Positions 7,391 through 16,415 of a stretch of 21,421 nt of DNA are shown here, piece after piece. A model generated the notes under the pieces. That model made no database searches. It saw only the letters and a list, made by a program, of their open reading frames with translations, and was not told the DNA's origin. Every line of letters begins with the position of its first letter. Position 1 is the first letter of the stretch. The translations under genes and the position numbers were made by a program. Source of the DNA: JBBDWJ01 sp040902925 (GTDB taxonomy: Bacteria > Acidobacteriota > Terriglobia > Bryobacterales > UBA6623); the NCBI GenBank assembly GCA_040902925.1, contig JBBDWJ010000206.1, positions 1-21,421 of the forward strand, read 5' to 3'.

Positions 7391-9292
7391 ATGAAACTTA
7401 CGGTTTTGAGCGCGCCACGTGTTCGAGGGCGATTCCCGCGGCTGGCGGCGGGGCTGGTTTGTCTTGCGGCTTCCGCCACGGCCCAGACACCCGCTTCGCA
7501 ATACTCGCCGGCCGATCAGATCAGCCGCGACAATGTCGCGGGGCTTCGCGTTGCCTGGACCTACCGCACCGGCGAGCCGACGACAGCGGCGCCCGGCGGA
7601 GGCAAAGACGCGGCCTTCGAGGCGACTCCGGTTTACGCCGATGGCCTGCTGTATATCGGCACGCCTTGGGGCAAAGCTATCGCGCTCGACCCCGAGACAG
7701 GCGAGGAACGCTGGTCTTTCGACGCCAAGATCAACCCCAAGGGTAGCTACGGAGATTTCGCCAACCGCGGTGTGACGTTCTGGGCCGACCCGAACGCCGC
7801 AGCGGCCGGGGCTCCGAGCGCGGGTCCGTGCGGGCGGCGCATCTTCCTGGCCAGTATTGACTCCAGGTTGTTTGCTTTGGACGCCGCTACTGGCGCGCCA
7901 TGCACAGGCTTCGGCGACGGCGGCCGGATCGACTTGACGCTTGGGCTGCGGCGAGGGCCTGAATACGTCGGAGAGTATGAGCAGACGTCGCCTCCAGCAG
8001 TAATCGGCGACCTGGTCATCGTCGGTTCGGCGATCGCCGATAACAGCCGCGCAGATTCACCCAGCGGCGAAGTGCGCGCCTTCGATGCGCGAACCGGGGC
8101 GTTGCGCTGGACGTGGGATCCGTTGGCCGGCAGTCCACAAGCCGGCGGAGCCAACGCCTGGTCACTGATTCGCGTCGACGCCGAACGCGGACTCGTTTTT
8201 ATCCCCACGGGCAGCCCCAGTCCTGACTATTTCGGCGGCCTGCGGCCCGGTGACAATCGATACGCAAATTCGATGGTGGCGTTACAGGCAAGCACCGGCG
8301 AGATGGCATGGCATTTTCAAACCGTGCACCATGACCTTTGGGATTACGACGTTGCCTCGCCGCCAACGCTGTTCAGCATTCGACGCGGCGGCCGCGAAAT
8401 TCCCGCCGTGGCAGTCGGCTCGAAGACCGGCCACCTGTTTCTGCTGAACCGCGAAACCGGAGAGCCGCTGTTTACGGTGGAAGAGCGGGCCGTTCCCCCA
8501 AGCGACGCGCCGGGCGAAGCAGCTTCCGCGACACAGCCCGTGCCCGAGAAGCCGGCGCCGTTGGTGCCGCAAGCCTTCACCGCCGCCGAAGCGTGGGGAC
8601 CGGCCGAGAGCGACCGCCAATCGTGCCGCGATCAGATGAAGGGCCTGCGCTCGGAGGGAACCTTCACTCCTCCCAGCGTGCAAGGCTCGGTGATCGTGCC
8701 GGGTAACGTCGGCGGGATGCACTGGGGCGGCACGGCGTACGATCCAAAAAGCGGCTCGCTGATCGTTCCCGTGAACCGCATCGCGGCCGTGGTGCGGCTG
8801 GTTCCGAGCGAGCAGTTCGAAGCTCACCGCAAAGAGAATCAGAGTTGGGAAACGACCCGCCAGCGCGGCGCTGCGTTTGCGATGTCGCGCCAGTTTTTGC
8901 GCTCTCCAAGCGGGCTGCCCTGCAATCCTCCGCCATTCGGCACGCTCACCTCCATCGACGCGGCGACGGGGCAGCTACGCTGGGAAGTTCCGCTGGGAAC
9001 GCTGCCGCTGCCGGGAGCGCAGCCGGAATGGGGATCGATCAACCTGGGCGGACCGGTCGTTACCGCGGGGGGCCTGGTCTTCATTGGCGCTTCGTTTGAT
9101 CCGGCGATCCGGGCCTTTGACGTCAGCACGGGCCAGGAACTTTGGCGCGGCGAACTGCCCGCCAGCGCGCGGTCCACGCCGATGACCTTCGTCGGGCCGG
9201 GCGGCAAGCAGTACGTCGTGATCGCGGCGGGCGGTCACACTCCCGCGTTCGGGAAGCTCGACAATGCGGTCGTTGCTTTCGCGCTGCCTTGA
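7391..9292 (+). CDS. Periplasmic PQQ-dependent dehydrogenase, glucose dehydrogenase type
   Basis: From the ATG at 7391 the product has 633 residues: a signal peptide (MKLTVLSAPRVRGRF, hydrophobic core, cleavage near ATA-QT) and a full eight-blade quinoprotein propeller. The order of motifs matches membrane glucose dehydrogenase: opening QYSPADQIS, CGRRIFLASIDSRLFALDAATGAPC, EYEQTSPPAVIGDLVIVG, TVHHDLWDYD (about 311-320), GSKTGHLFLLN, VIVPGNVGGMHWGG, and a closing LDNAVVAFALP. Asp318 and Lys345 lie 27 residues apart, as do catalytic Asp466 and Lys493 of E. coli Gcd. It lacks the five N-terminal transmembrane helices of Gcd and has no CxxCH heme site, so it should be soluble in the periplasm and need a separate electron acceptor. 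It would oxidise an aldose or related alcohol; the substrate is not certain. No PQQ synthesis genes are nearby. In-frame starts at 7292 and 7349 are less likely. Confidence 0.85.
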   Translation: MKLTVLSAPRVRGRFPRLAAGLVCLAASATAQTPASQYSPADQISRDNVAGLRVAWTYRTGEPTTAAPGGGKDAAFEATPVYADGLLYIGTPWGKAIALDPETGEERWSFDAKINPKGSYGDFANRGVTFWADPNAAAAGAPSAGPCGRRIFLASIDSRLFALDAATGAPCTGFGDGGRIDLTLGLRRGPEYVGEYEQTSPPAVIGDLVIVGSAIADNSRADSPSGEVRAFDARTGALRWTWDPLAGSPQAGGANAWSLIRVDAERGLVFIPTGSPSPDYFGGLRPGDNRYANSMVALQASTGEMAWHFQTVHHDLWDYDVASPPTLFSIRRGGREIPAVAVGSKTGHLFLLNRETGEPLFTVEERAVPPSDAPGEAASATQPVPEKPAPLVPQAFTAAEAWGPAESDRQSCRDQMKGLRSEGTFTPPSVQGSVIVPGNVGGMHWGGTAYDPKSGSLIVPVNRIAAVVRLVPSEQFEAHRKENQSWETTRQRGAAFAMSRQFLRSPSGLPCNPPPFGTLTSIDAATGQLRWEVPLGTLPLPGAQPEWGSINLGGPVVTAGGLVFIGASFDPAIRAFDVSTGQELWRGELPASARSTPMTFVGPGGKQYVVIAAGGHTPAFGKLDNAVVAFALP

Positions 9293-9364
9293 GGTTCGGC
9301 AGACTTGTCCTCTCTCCTCTTTCGCTCGCGGCGATTGACACTTCAGTCTTGCGGCAGCCAGCCG

Positions 9365-12300
9365 TTACTCTACGACCAGCGCCACTCTCTGGCTGGCGCT
9401 GGTTCCGAACAGCGCCACCAATCCGTGCATGTCCCCAGGGGGCAGAACATCCGGCAACTGCACGTTGATCTGCAGCAGCCCCACGTATCCCGGCGTCAGC
9501 CCGGCGAACAAAACGTTCGCCGACAGATTTCCCACCATCACGTCGGTCTCGACAGCCGAGATCGCGAACGGCTCGGCCGGCGCTCCTTCGCCCGTTGCCG
9601 GCCGGTTCGTCAGGCTGCCCACTCCGGTTGCGTAGATCACCACGACCTCGCCCGGCCGCGCGGGATTCTGCGGCGACACGACCGCGCCATCTGCGTGGAC
9701 GACCACCGGATCGGCGATCTCCGGCGTTCGCTGGTAGGTGAAAATGCCGGGCGAATCCGCCTGCACGGCAGTTCCCACGAGGGCGCTCGGAACGCCATCG
9801 CGCTCGACCGTTACTCCGGCGACGCCCGGCGCCGTTTCGAAAGGCGTCTGAAAATTGATTTGTCCCGGTGAGACGTAAAACAGCGGCGCCGCGACTCCGT
9901 TCACCAGGACGCGCACGCCGCCCAACTCCCGAGGCAGCGGCACCGAACTGGCTTGCGCGGTCTCCAAAGCAAGATTCGCGCCGAACAACGTTGCGATGCC
10001 GCCCGGAGCCAGCTTCGGCAAATAGCTCGCCGCATGTACGACGCCGCCATTGCTGATTGTCGGCGCGACTGAGCCCTCCATGTTGATGGTCACTGTCAGA
10101 GTGACGCCTTGATAGGCCTCATAGGCCGAGAGGTTGATAAACCAATCGCCCGGCTCGACAACAGCTACCGTGATGGGCCCGCCGCCATTGGATTTCATCT
10201 CCAACGCCACCAGACTGGCGTCCTTCACGGTGATCGTCTCGAAATTGCCCTCCAACTCTGAGGCTTCATCGTAGTCGCACTCACCCGACACCAGAAAATT
10301 GTTCTGGCAAACGGGATAGCGTCCACGCGCCAGGTAGAGATCCACGTCACCGCTGCCGTTGCCGGTCGAAATGGTGAACGCCATAGCGCCTTCGGGAACC
10401 GTAAACCGATAGAAGGTCTCGCTGCTCAACGGCCCCTGTAAATTCGCGGCCCGTGAGTTGGCGGCCAGTTGCGACGCCGTTGGAAATTGAACCGCCAGAC
10501 GTACGCCGCGGAATTCCGCGGCGCTGCCAACCTCGACGAGCCACATGCCCGGCGCGGGGTCCACGATGCTGATGGTTTCTTCCGTGCCGACGCGAAACGA
10601 ATCGGCGACAGTCATGTCGGGACCATACACCACCAGATCCGGGTCGCCGCTGCCGCCGCGCAGCGTGATCTGAACCAGCGGCGTGCCAGGGCCCACCGTG
10701 AAGCCGGCATATCCCGACTGGAAAGCCGGTCCATCGATCGTGATGGCTCTTCCAGCGGGCAAAATGGGAAGCACCGGCACCGAAAAGCCGTGGATGACGC
10801 GCCCGCCCTTGCCATCGGTCACCACCACTTTGGCGCGCGGTGGGACGAGCGAGGTTGCGGTAAAGGTCATTTGTCCAGTGGCGCTGACCTCCATGCCGGG
10901 CGGCCCCTCCAGCAATTCGTAGCTCAGCGCGTCGCCGTCGGCGTCCGAGGCCGGCACCGAATAGACGTACTGCTGGCCGACGTTGGCGAGCTCGCGCGGC
11001 CGGCCGAGAATCGTTGGATTGCTGTTCTGCGGAGCATCCCCCGGCGGCAAGTCGAACGCCGCGTTGAAGGCATTGCTATCGAGGAAACCGCCGTCGAAAC
11101 CGCTAGCGGAGTGGCCCATGCCGTGGCGCGCGAAGATCGTCCACAGCGTCGGGTGATGACTGCCGTTGTGGGCCGCCTGGTCAGCGTCGAGAATGGCGTC
11201 CCGCGCGTCGATCATATGCGGGTTGCAAGGAGTCAGCCGCAGCGCATTGATCACGAGTTGGTCGGTGGTGGCGGAGCCCAGCGCCTGACGGATCTCCCAC
11301 AACGTGGCGGCCCAGATCTCTCCATCGTTGTGAACCCGAAAACCTTCGTTACCGAGATCCTCGTAGGTCAGCGGGTTGCGGTCGTAGGCGTATCGCCGAA
11401 TGCCGCGCTCGGCGTTGTTTGCGGTGTATTCACCGGCCACCGGATCATCGAAATAGCTGAGCGCAAAATAGTCGGACCAGCCCTCCGACAACGCGCCCGA
11501 TTGCATCCCGAACAAGCAGTTCGCGCTGTTGGGGCCACCGACGATGCGGTCGGTGACGCCGTGCGCATATTCGTGGATGACGACTTCGCCGTCGAGCGCG
11601 AAATCGCGGTCATCGGAAAACTCGAACAGCGTGCCCTGCGGGGCGATCCCCAGCTCCAGCACCGGCGCCAACCCTTCGGGTGCGCCCCGGAAACGCGCGC
11701 CGCCAAATACAGTTCCATCCTGAACGTGAGTGCGGACCGCGTCGTTTCCTAAACCGCCTCGGCCGAAATTGTCGGCCTGAAAATTCCCGGCTTCTTCGGT
11801 GAAACCCAGGTCGTAGAAGAAGTCGTGAGCCAGGTTAACGAAGTAGAACGCGTTGGTGACTGCCGAAGCAGAAAACTCCGTGGGGTCCTGCCCGGTCGAT
11901 CCTTCGCCGGCGGGAAAATCGAATACGCTCGATGCGCTGAACGCCCGGCCCCCGTTAAGGTTTGCGAAGTCGAAAGCGTCGGGCTGGTCATCGCCATCCC
12001 AGTCGAGGTAGGCGTCGGTATTGTTGCCGGTGGTGACCGTCGCGCCCGAGGCCAGCCATGTATCGGGCAGAGCGACAAGTTCGCGAGGCGCTTCGATGGG
12101 CGATTCGCGCCAGACTCGCGCCTGCCCGGCCCGGCTGGATAAGTCGGCCGCATACAAGAGCTGTCCGTCAGCGGCGTCGACCAGGATCTCGTAGCTGCCG
12201 CGTTCTGAAGTGGCGAATATACGATACGCGAGGCGCGCCGAAACCGCCGTTACTGGAAAAATCGATAGCTCCGCAATGATGGGGTCGAGCACGGCGCCCC

Positions 12301-13003
12301 CGGGATGAGCGAAGGCGGTCCGCCCCGCGCCGGGCGTGAGCACTTCGGCAAGCGGCCCTGAAGGAGCTTCGACGTTCAGCAGCCGCAGGGCTCTTCGAAC
12401 GGCGTCATCCGCCGTGAGCTGCGGTCGCGTATCCACCGAGAGCCGCGGAATCACGTCGTCAACGCCGGCCTGCAGCACCGCGCCGCCGCTGTCGAACACC
12501 ATGCGCACGTGGCCGCCAAAGACCGGAATTCCATCTACCGTCTGGGTCAGCGTGAGAAACGTCAATCCGGCGGAGCGGCTCGTCGCCGCGGTACGAAGGT
12601 TGGCCAGATCGTCCTGCGAAAACGGAAACAACGTGGAGTGCCCGCGAAGGTAATTTCTGGCGAGCGCCAGCGGATCGCCCTGCGCCGCCTGCGGCGCTGC
12701 GCCACCGGGGTGCAATACCGCTTTCGGGAGCCCGAATTCGTTGAAGCGCAGCAGTCTTGTGGGGGAACCGCCCGGTTGCCCCGCCGCTGTCGAAGCCGCT
12801 ATCCGCCTCTGCGAGGTGACTTTCGATTCCGCGGCCAACCCTGCGCCCGCTTGCCGCGCGAAAGCGGGGTGACGGCGGATATCAAAGTGTAGAGAAGGCC
12901 GCTCCTTGGGGGCTGTCTGAGCCCAACCCGCGACACCGCCGAGGCCCACAGTCAGAGCTGCTACGGCGCGGGCTACCCACGCGCTCCTCGCAGACAAGTT
13001 CAT
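9365..13003 (-). CDS. Secreted M36 (fungalysin-like) metallopeptidase with PPC and Solibacter C-terminal domains
   Basis: This 1212-residue protein has a signal peptide (to about 29, GWA-QT), a fungalysin/thermolysin-type propeptide (about 105-210: LARNYLRGHSTLFPFSQDDL, TQTVDGIPVFGGHVRMVF), an M36 catalytic domain with HEYAHG at 477-482 and the third zinc ligand Glu507 in GALSEGWSDYF (26 residues on, as in fungalysins), an Ig/cadherin-like module (about 672-760: ANVGQQYVYSVPASDADGDALSYE), two pre-peptidase C-terminal (PPC) domains, and from about 980 the roughly 230-residue domain known from Solibacter (TIGR03437: NGGVVHAASYLPKLAPGGIATLFGANLA ... YVSPGQINFQTP). All catalytic residues are present, so it should be an active extracellular zinc protease matured by propeptide removal. 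GGAAG before the ATG is a plausible ribosome-binding site; a strong promoter lies upstream. It converges on the dehydrogenase gene, 72 bases apart. Confidence 0.93.
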   Translation of the reverse strand: MNLSARSAWVARAVAALTVGLGGVAGWAQTAPKERPSLHFDIRRHPAFARQAGAGLAAESKVTSQRRIAASTAAGQPGGSPTRLLRFNEFGLPKAVLHPGGAAPQAAQGDPLALARNYLRGHSTLFPFSQDDLANLRTAATSRSAGLTFLTLTQTVDGIPVFGGHVRMVFDSGGAVLQAGVDDVIPRLSVDTRPQLTADDAVRRALRLLNVEAPSGPLAEVLTPGAGRTAFAHPGGAVLDPIIAELSIFPVTAVSARLAYRIFATSERGSYEILVDAADGQLLYAADLSSRAGQARVWRESPIEAPRELVALPDTWLASGATVTTGNNTDAYLDWDGDDQPDAFDFANLNGGRAFSASSVFDFPAGEGSTGQDPTEFSASAVTNAFYFVNLAHDFFYDLGFTEEAGNFQADNFGRGGLGNDAVRTHVQDGTVFGGARFRGAPEGLAPVLELGIAPQGTLFEFSDDRDFALDGEVVIHEYAHGVTDRIVGGPNSANCLFGMQSGALSEGWSDYFALSYFDDPVAGEYTANNAERGIRRYAYDRNPLTYEDLGNEGFRVHNDGEIWAATLWEIRQALGSATTDQLVINALRLTPCNPHMIDARDAILDADQAAHNGSHHPTLWTIFARHGMGHSASGFDGGFLDSNAFNAAFDLPPGDAPQNSNPTILGRPRELANVGQQYVYSVPASDADGDALSYELLEGPPGMEVSATGQMTFTATSLVPPRAKVVVTDGKGGRVIHGFSVPVLPILPAGRAITIDGPAFQSGYAGFTVGPGTPLVQITLRGGSGDPDLVVYGPDMTVADSFRVGTEETISIVDPAPGMWLVEVGSAAEFRGVRLAVQFPTASQLAANSRAANLQGPLSSETFYRFTVPEGAMAFTISTGNGSGDVDLYLARGRYPVCQNNFLVSGECDYDEASELEGNFETITVKDASLVALEMKSNGGGPITVAVVEPGDWFINLSAYEAYQGVTLTVTINMEGSVAPTISNGGVVHAASYLPKLAPGGIATLFGANLALETAQASSVPLPRELGGVRVLVNGVAAPLFYVSPGQINFQTPFETAPGVAGVTVERDGVPSALVGTAVQADSPGIFTYQRTPEIADPVVVHADGAVVSPQNPARPGEVVVIYATGVGSLTNRPATGEGAPAEPFAISAVETDVMVGNLSANVLFAGLTPGYVGLLQINVQLPDVLPPGDMHGLVALFGTSASQRVALVVE
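9376..9402. repeat. Inverted repeat at the 3' end of the protease gene
   Basis: CCAGCGCCA at 9376-9384 and TGGCGCTGG at 9394-9402 form a perfect 9-bp stem with a nine-base loop inside the last codons of the protease. There is no T-tract, so terminator function between the convergent genes is only possible. Confidence 0.45.
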
Positions 13004-13178
13004 TGCAACTCGCTTCCGTCGAATGCCTGAGGACGCGCCGCGGCAAGCGACTGATGGATTGCCTCCGGGGGGGCTAGAGGTCGGTTAAAAATGACAGAAC
13101 CTGGGAGGAGAAAAATCGGGGGGTGACTCCAGGCGGCCTGTGAAAATCTTTGGGCCGCGCACGACCGTCAGTGAGGAA

Positions 13179-13207
13179 AGTATACGGCAATCGCCTTATC
13201 TTGTCGA
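13179..13207 (-). promoter_or_regulatory. Sigma70-type promoter of the M36 protease gene
   Basis: On the minus strand: TCGACA (5 of 6 to the -35 consensus), an exact 17-base spacer, then TATACT (5 of 6 to the -10 consensus). The start would fall near 13172, giving a leader of about 170 bases. This is the best promoter match in the window. Confidence 0.6.
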
Positions 13208-13423
13208 GAGGGTTTTCCGGTACAAAATGTGGATTTTGGGATGAATCCCTAAGGGATTAGTATTAGGTCGTAGCTATTTGGTATTAGGGAATGCGTTCGC
13301 ACGGCCGGTCCGGGAATCCGCCTTCGCCACGTGCGCAACGTTTGGGTCCCAGGCTTACGCCCAGGGACGTTCCCGCCTGGGCGCAAGCGACCATCGTGCC
13401 GGAATTGGCTTGCTTCACAAATG
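13208..13423. repeat. Intergenic dyads between the protease and tldD
   Basis: AATCCCT-A-AGGGATT at 13244-13258 is a perfect 7-bp inverted repeat, followed by two copies of TATTAGG (13261-13267 and 13282-13288). Further on, GTCCC/GGGAC (13346-13368) and CTTACGCCCA/TGGGCGCAAG (13354-13386, 9 of 10 paired) form overlapping hairpins that exclude each other. They lie upstream of both divergent transcription starts, so they look more like dispersed repeats than leader RNA. No gene is seen here. Confidence 0.5.
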
Positions 13424-13426
13424 TGA

Positions 13427-13432
13427 TAGGGT
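13427..13432 (+). promoter_or_regulatory. Candidate -10 (TAGGGT) for a leaderless tldD transcript
   Basis: TAGGGT fits TANNNT and ends seven bases before the ATG at 13440. TTGGCT lies 16 bases upstream as a possible -35. There is no Shine-Dalgarno sequence between them and the start. Confidence 0.4.
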
Positions 13433-13439
13433 GACCGCT

Positions 13440-14969
13440 ATGCTCACCCGCAGAGATTTCCTCGCCGCAGCCGCTGCTGCCGCCGCCGTTCCATTGCGCG
13501 CGGCCGAACCGGACCGCGAAGATTTCGCCGGCAAAGCCATTGGGCTCGCCAAGAAGGCCGGCGCGGCCTACGCCGACATCCGCATCAATCGCTACGATTC
13601 CGAGAACATCTTCACGCGCGAGCGTCAGGTTCAGAACATTTCCTCGAACGCCAGCTACGGCTATGGCGTCCGCGTGTTGAAGAAAGGCTGCTGGGGGTTC
13701 GCGGCTTCGAACGATTTCAGTGAAAAAGCGTTAACGGGTGCGGTCGCTCAGGCGGTCGAGATTGCCGAAGCCAATGCCGTGCTGCTCTCGCGGCCGGTGC
13801 AACTGGCGCCCGAGAAGGCCTACACCGCGACCTGGAAGTCGGCCTACGAGATCGATCCGTTCACCGTGCCGGTCGAGCGGAAGATAGACCTACTACTCAA
13901 GCTCAACGAGCGGGCGCTGGGCGTGAAGGGCGCAAGCTTCGTTTCGAGCATGATGTTCTTCGTGCGCGAGGGCAAGTTTTTCGTTTCCACGGAAGGATCG
14001 GTGATCGACCAGACGCTGGTCCGATCCTACTGCTCGTTCAATGTGACCGCTGTCGATCGCGCCAAGGGCGAGTCGCAATCCCGCGGATCGCTGTCGTCGC
14101 CGACGCAGCAGGGTTACGAGGCGATCGAGAATCACCCCTATCTCGACGAAGCCGAACAGGCCGCCGAGGAAGCGGTCGCGAAGCTGCGCGCGAAAGCGGT
14201 CGAGCCGGGGGAATACGATTTACTGCTCGATCCGACGCACCTTTGGCTGACGATTCACGAAAGCTGCGGGCACCCCACCGAGCTCGACCGCGCGCTCGGC
14301 TACGAAGCCAACTATGCCGGAACAAGCTTCCTGACGCCCGACAAGCTCGGCAAGTTCCGCTATGGCTCGAAGCTGGTGAACATGGTCGCCGACCGCACGC
14401 AAGAGCATGGGCTCGGCACAGTGGCCTACGACGACGACGGCGTTCCGGCGCAGCGCTGGTTTCTCGTCAAGGAAGGCATTTTCGTCGACTACCAGACGAC
14501 GCGCGAGCAGGTGGCCTGGCTCGAAGGGATGAAATCCCGCGGCTGCGCGCACGCCGACAGTTGGGACAGCGTCGTGTTCCAGCGCATGCCCAACGTTTCG
14601 CTCGATCCGCTCGACAGCAAAGTCACGCAGGAGGAACTGATCGCCGATATCAAAAACGGCATCCTGATCCTCGGCAACGGCAGTTTCTCGATCGATCAGC
14701 AGCGCTACAACTTTCAATTCGGTGGCCAGGTTTTCTGGGAGATCAAGAACGGCAAGAAAACGCAGATGCTGCGCGATGTCGCCTATCAGTCGCGCACTCC
14801 CGAATTCTGGAACGCCTGCGATGGCGTGGCCGGCCGCCAGGAATACCGGCTCGGAGGCGCGTTCAACGACGGCAAGGGCGAGCCGCCGCAGTCGAATCCC
14901 GTCAGCCATGGCTGCCCGCCGACCCGCTTTCGCGGCATCAACGTGATCAACACGGGGAGAAAAGCATGA
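13440..14969 (+). CDS. tldD: TldD-family metalloprotease with twin-arginine signal
   Basis: From the ATG at 13440 the product has 509 residues. It begins MLTRRDFLAAAAAAAAVPLRAA, a clear twin-arginine (Tat) signal, so this start is better than the in-frame GTG at 13278. The rest is TldD: an N-terminal domain (AGAAYADIRINRYDSENIFTRE) and the conserved metal site HESCGH at 273-278 (the HExxxH of the family) followed by PTELDRALGYEANYAGTSFL, then a C-terminal region ending GCPPTRFRGINVINTGRKA. In E. coli TldD and TldE form a cytosolic zinc-dependent protease heterodimer that trims unfolded peptides, such as microcin B17 and CcdA. Here the signal predicts export as a folded protein. The stop overlaps the tldE start (ATGA), so the two are translationally coupled. 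Whether the signal is used is inference. Confidence 0.88.
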   Translation: MLTRRDFLAAAAAAAAVPLRAAEPDREDFAGKAIGLAKKAGAAYADIRINRYDSENIFTRERQVQNISSNASYGYGVRVLKKGCWGFAASNDFSEKALTGAVAQAVEIAEANAVLLSRPVQLAPEKAYTATWKSAYEIDPFTVPVERKIDLLLKLNERALGVKGASFVSSMMFFVREGKFFVSTEGSVIDQTLVRSYCSFNVTAVDRAKGESQSRGSLSSPTQQGYEAIENHPYLDEAEQAAEEAVAKLRAKAVEPGEYDLLLDPTHLWLTIHESCGHPTELDRALGYEANYAGTSFLTPDKLGKFRYGSKLVNMVADRTQEHGLGTVAYDDDGVPAQRWFLVKEGIFVDYQTTREQVAWLEGMKSRGCAHADSWDSVVFQRMPNVSLDPLDSKVTQEELIADIKNGILILGNGSFSIDQQRYNFQFGGQVFWEIKNGKKTQMLRDVAYQSRTPEFWNACDGVAGRQEYRLGGAFNDGKGEPPQSNPVSHGCPPTRFRGINVINTGRKA

Positions 14970-16309
14970 CCCGCGAGCAGGCTCAGGCGCTGACCAAAAA
15001 AGCGTTGTCGTTCGCCAAGGTTCCCGAGGTGGCGATCACTATTAACGTCAGCTCGCACGGATTTCTGCGGTTCGCCGGCAACGCCGCCACAACCAGCGGG
15101 CGGACGCAGTCGGCCAGCGTCGTCGTCAGCGCCTGGAAGGGCAAGCGCAACGGCACGGTTTCGGCGTCGGTCGATTTCTGGGACAGCGCCGCCGCCGAAG
15201 CGGCTCTGAAGAAGCTCGTTGCGGACGCCGAGGCGCTCGCCGCGCTTTCGCCAGAGGACCCCGAATACGTTCCCCTGCTTGGTCCCCAGGAATACGTCGA
15301 AGTCGACGCATACGACGAGCGTTCGGCCGAGATGTCCGCGGCGGCGCGCGCCGAGGCGGTCTCGCAGGCCATCGCACAGGCAAAAAGCAAGAGAATCATT
15401 GCCGCCGGTTTCTTCGAGAACCGCAGCGACACCACAGTAGCGGCGAATTCCGCCGGCTTGTTCGCCTATTTCCCGAGCAGCTTCGTCGCCTACTCGGTGA
15501 CCGCGCGCACCACTGACGCCACCGGATCGGGTTATTCGTCGGTGGTGTCGCATCGCGTAGCCAGTCTGGACGTGAAGGAAGCGACGGCGATCGCGGCGCA
15601 GAAAGCGCTCGACTCCCGCGGCGCGCTCGAGATCAAACCGGGCGACTATCCGACGATTCTCGAGCCACAGGCCGTGGCCGATATTCTTTCACGCCTCAAT
15701 TTCGACGCCCGCCTGGCCGACGAAGGCCGCAGCGCGTTCACCGCCCCCGGCGGCAAGACGCAGTTGGGCGCGCGAATGTTCGACAAGCGCGTCAATCTCT
15801 ATACCGACCCGCGGCACGCGGTGGTTCCATCGAGCCCGGTCGGTCCGGAAGGCTACCCCACGACGAAGGCCGACTTCATTCGCGAGGGCGTCGTGAAGAA
15901 TCTCAGCTACTCGCGGTTTTGGGCGGCGAAGAACGAGAAGCAGCCGGGGCCGTTTTCCTCGAATCTGATCCTCGACGGCGAGAACGTGCCGCTGGCGAAA
16001 ATGATCGCCGGGACCGAACGCGGCGTTCTGGTGACGCGGCTGTGGTACATCCGCATGGTGGATCCGCAGCAGGCGCTGTATACGGGTCTGACACGCGACG
16101 GCACGTTTTGGATCGAAGATGGCAAGATCAAGCACCCCGTCAAGAATTTCCGGTTCAACGAGAGCCCGGTGCGGCTGTTGACCGAAGTGGAGCAGCTCGG
16201 AACGCCGCAGCCGATCGCGCCAAGCGAGCGGTACGGCACTTTCCGTTTGCTGTTGCCCGCGCTCAAGGTGAAGTCTTTCCGGTTTACTTCTTTGTCGGAT
16301 GCGATTTGA
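14966..16309 (+). CDS. tldE: TldE/PmbA-family protein, partner of TldD
   Basis: The product has 447 residues, as expected for TldE/PmbA. The start is the ATG at 14966, which overlaps the tldD stop in ATGA; GGGAGA eight bases before it is a good ribosome-binding site. Recognisable parts are the N-terminal VAITINVSSHGFLRFAGN, the central FFENRSDTTVAANSAGLFAY, and the C-terminal GVLVTRLWYIRMVDPQQALYTGLTRDGTFWIEDGKIKHPVKNFRFNESP (split here only by eye), the most conserved part of the family. As in other TldE proteins there is no HExxxH; it is the non-catalytic half of the heterodimer. It has no signal peptide of its own, unlike TldD, so it is either left in the cytoplasm or exported with TldD as a folded complex. 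Confidence 0.88.
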   Translation: MTREQAQALTKKALSFAKVPEVAITINVSSHGFLRFAGNAATTSGRTQSASVVVSAWKGKRNGTVSASVDFWDSAAAEAALKKLVADAEALAALSPEDPEYVPLLGPQEYVEVDAYDERSAEMSAAARAEAVSQAIAQAKSKRIIAAGFFENRSDTTVAANSAGLFAYFPSSFVAYSVTARTTDATGSGYSSVVSHRVASLDVKEATAIAAQKALDSRGALEIKPGDYPTILEPQAVADILSRLNFDARLADEGRSAFTAPGGKTQLGARMFDKRVNLYTDPRHAVVPSSPVGPEGYPTTKADFIREGVVKNLSYSRFWAAKNEKQPGPFSSNLILDGENVPLAKMIAGTERGVLVTRLWYIRMVDPQQALYTGLTRDGTFWIEDGKIKHPVKNFRFNESPVRLLTEVEQLGTPQPIAPSERYGTFRLLLPALKVKSFRFTSLSDAI

Positions 16310-16415
16310 GTTTTCGGCGTTCCCACACGACCCCATTCCCGTTGGCGAATTCCGGCCGGCTCCGGCCGCTGTGGACAACCACGCTACCGTACGCCCAAAA
16401 TAAGCCCTTGTGACC

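Noticed and set aside
10469..11752. 427-codon plus-strand open frame inside the M36 protease gene
   Set aside because: Antisense shadow covering the catalytic and PPC domains; translation has no motif.
13278..13439. Upstream extension of tldD from GTG 13278
   Set aside because: It would bury the Tat signal 54 residues inside the protein; the TANNNT hexamer also points to ATG 13440.
14243..14965. Upstream extension of tldE
   Set aside because: It overlaps most of the C-terminal half of tldD in another frame; the family start and ribosome-binding site are at 14966.
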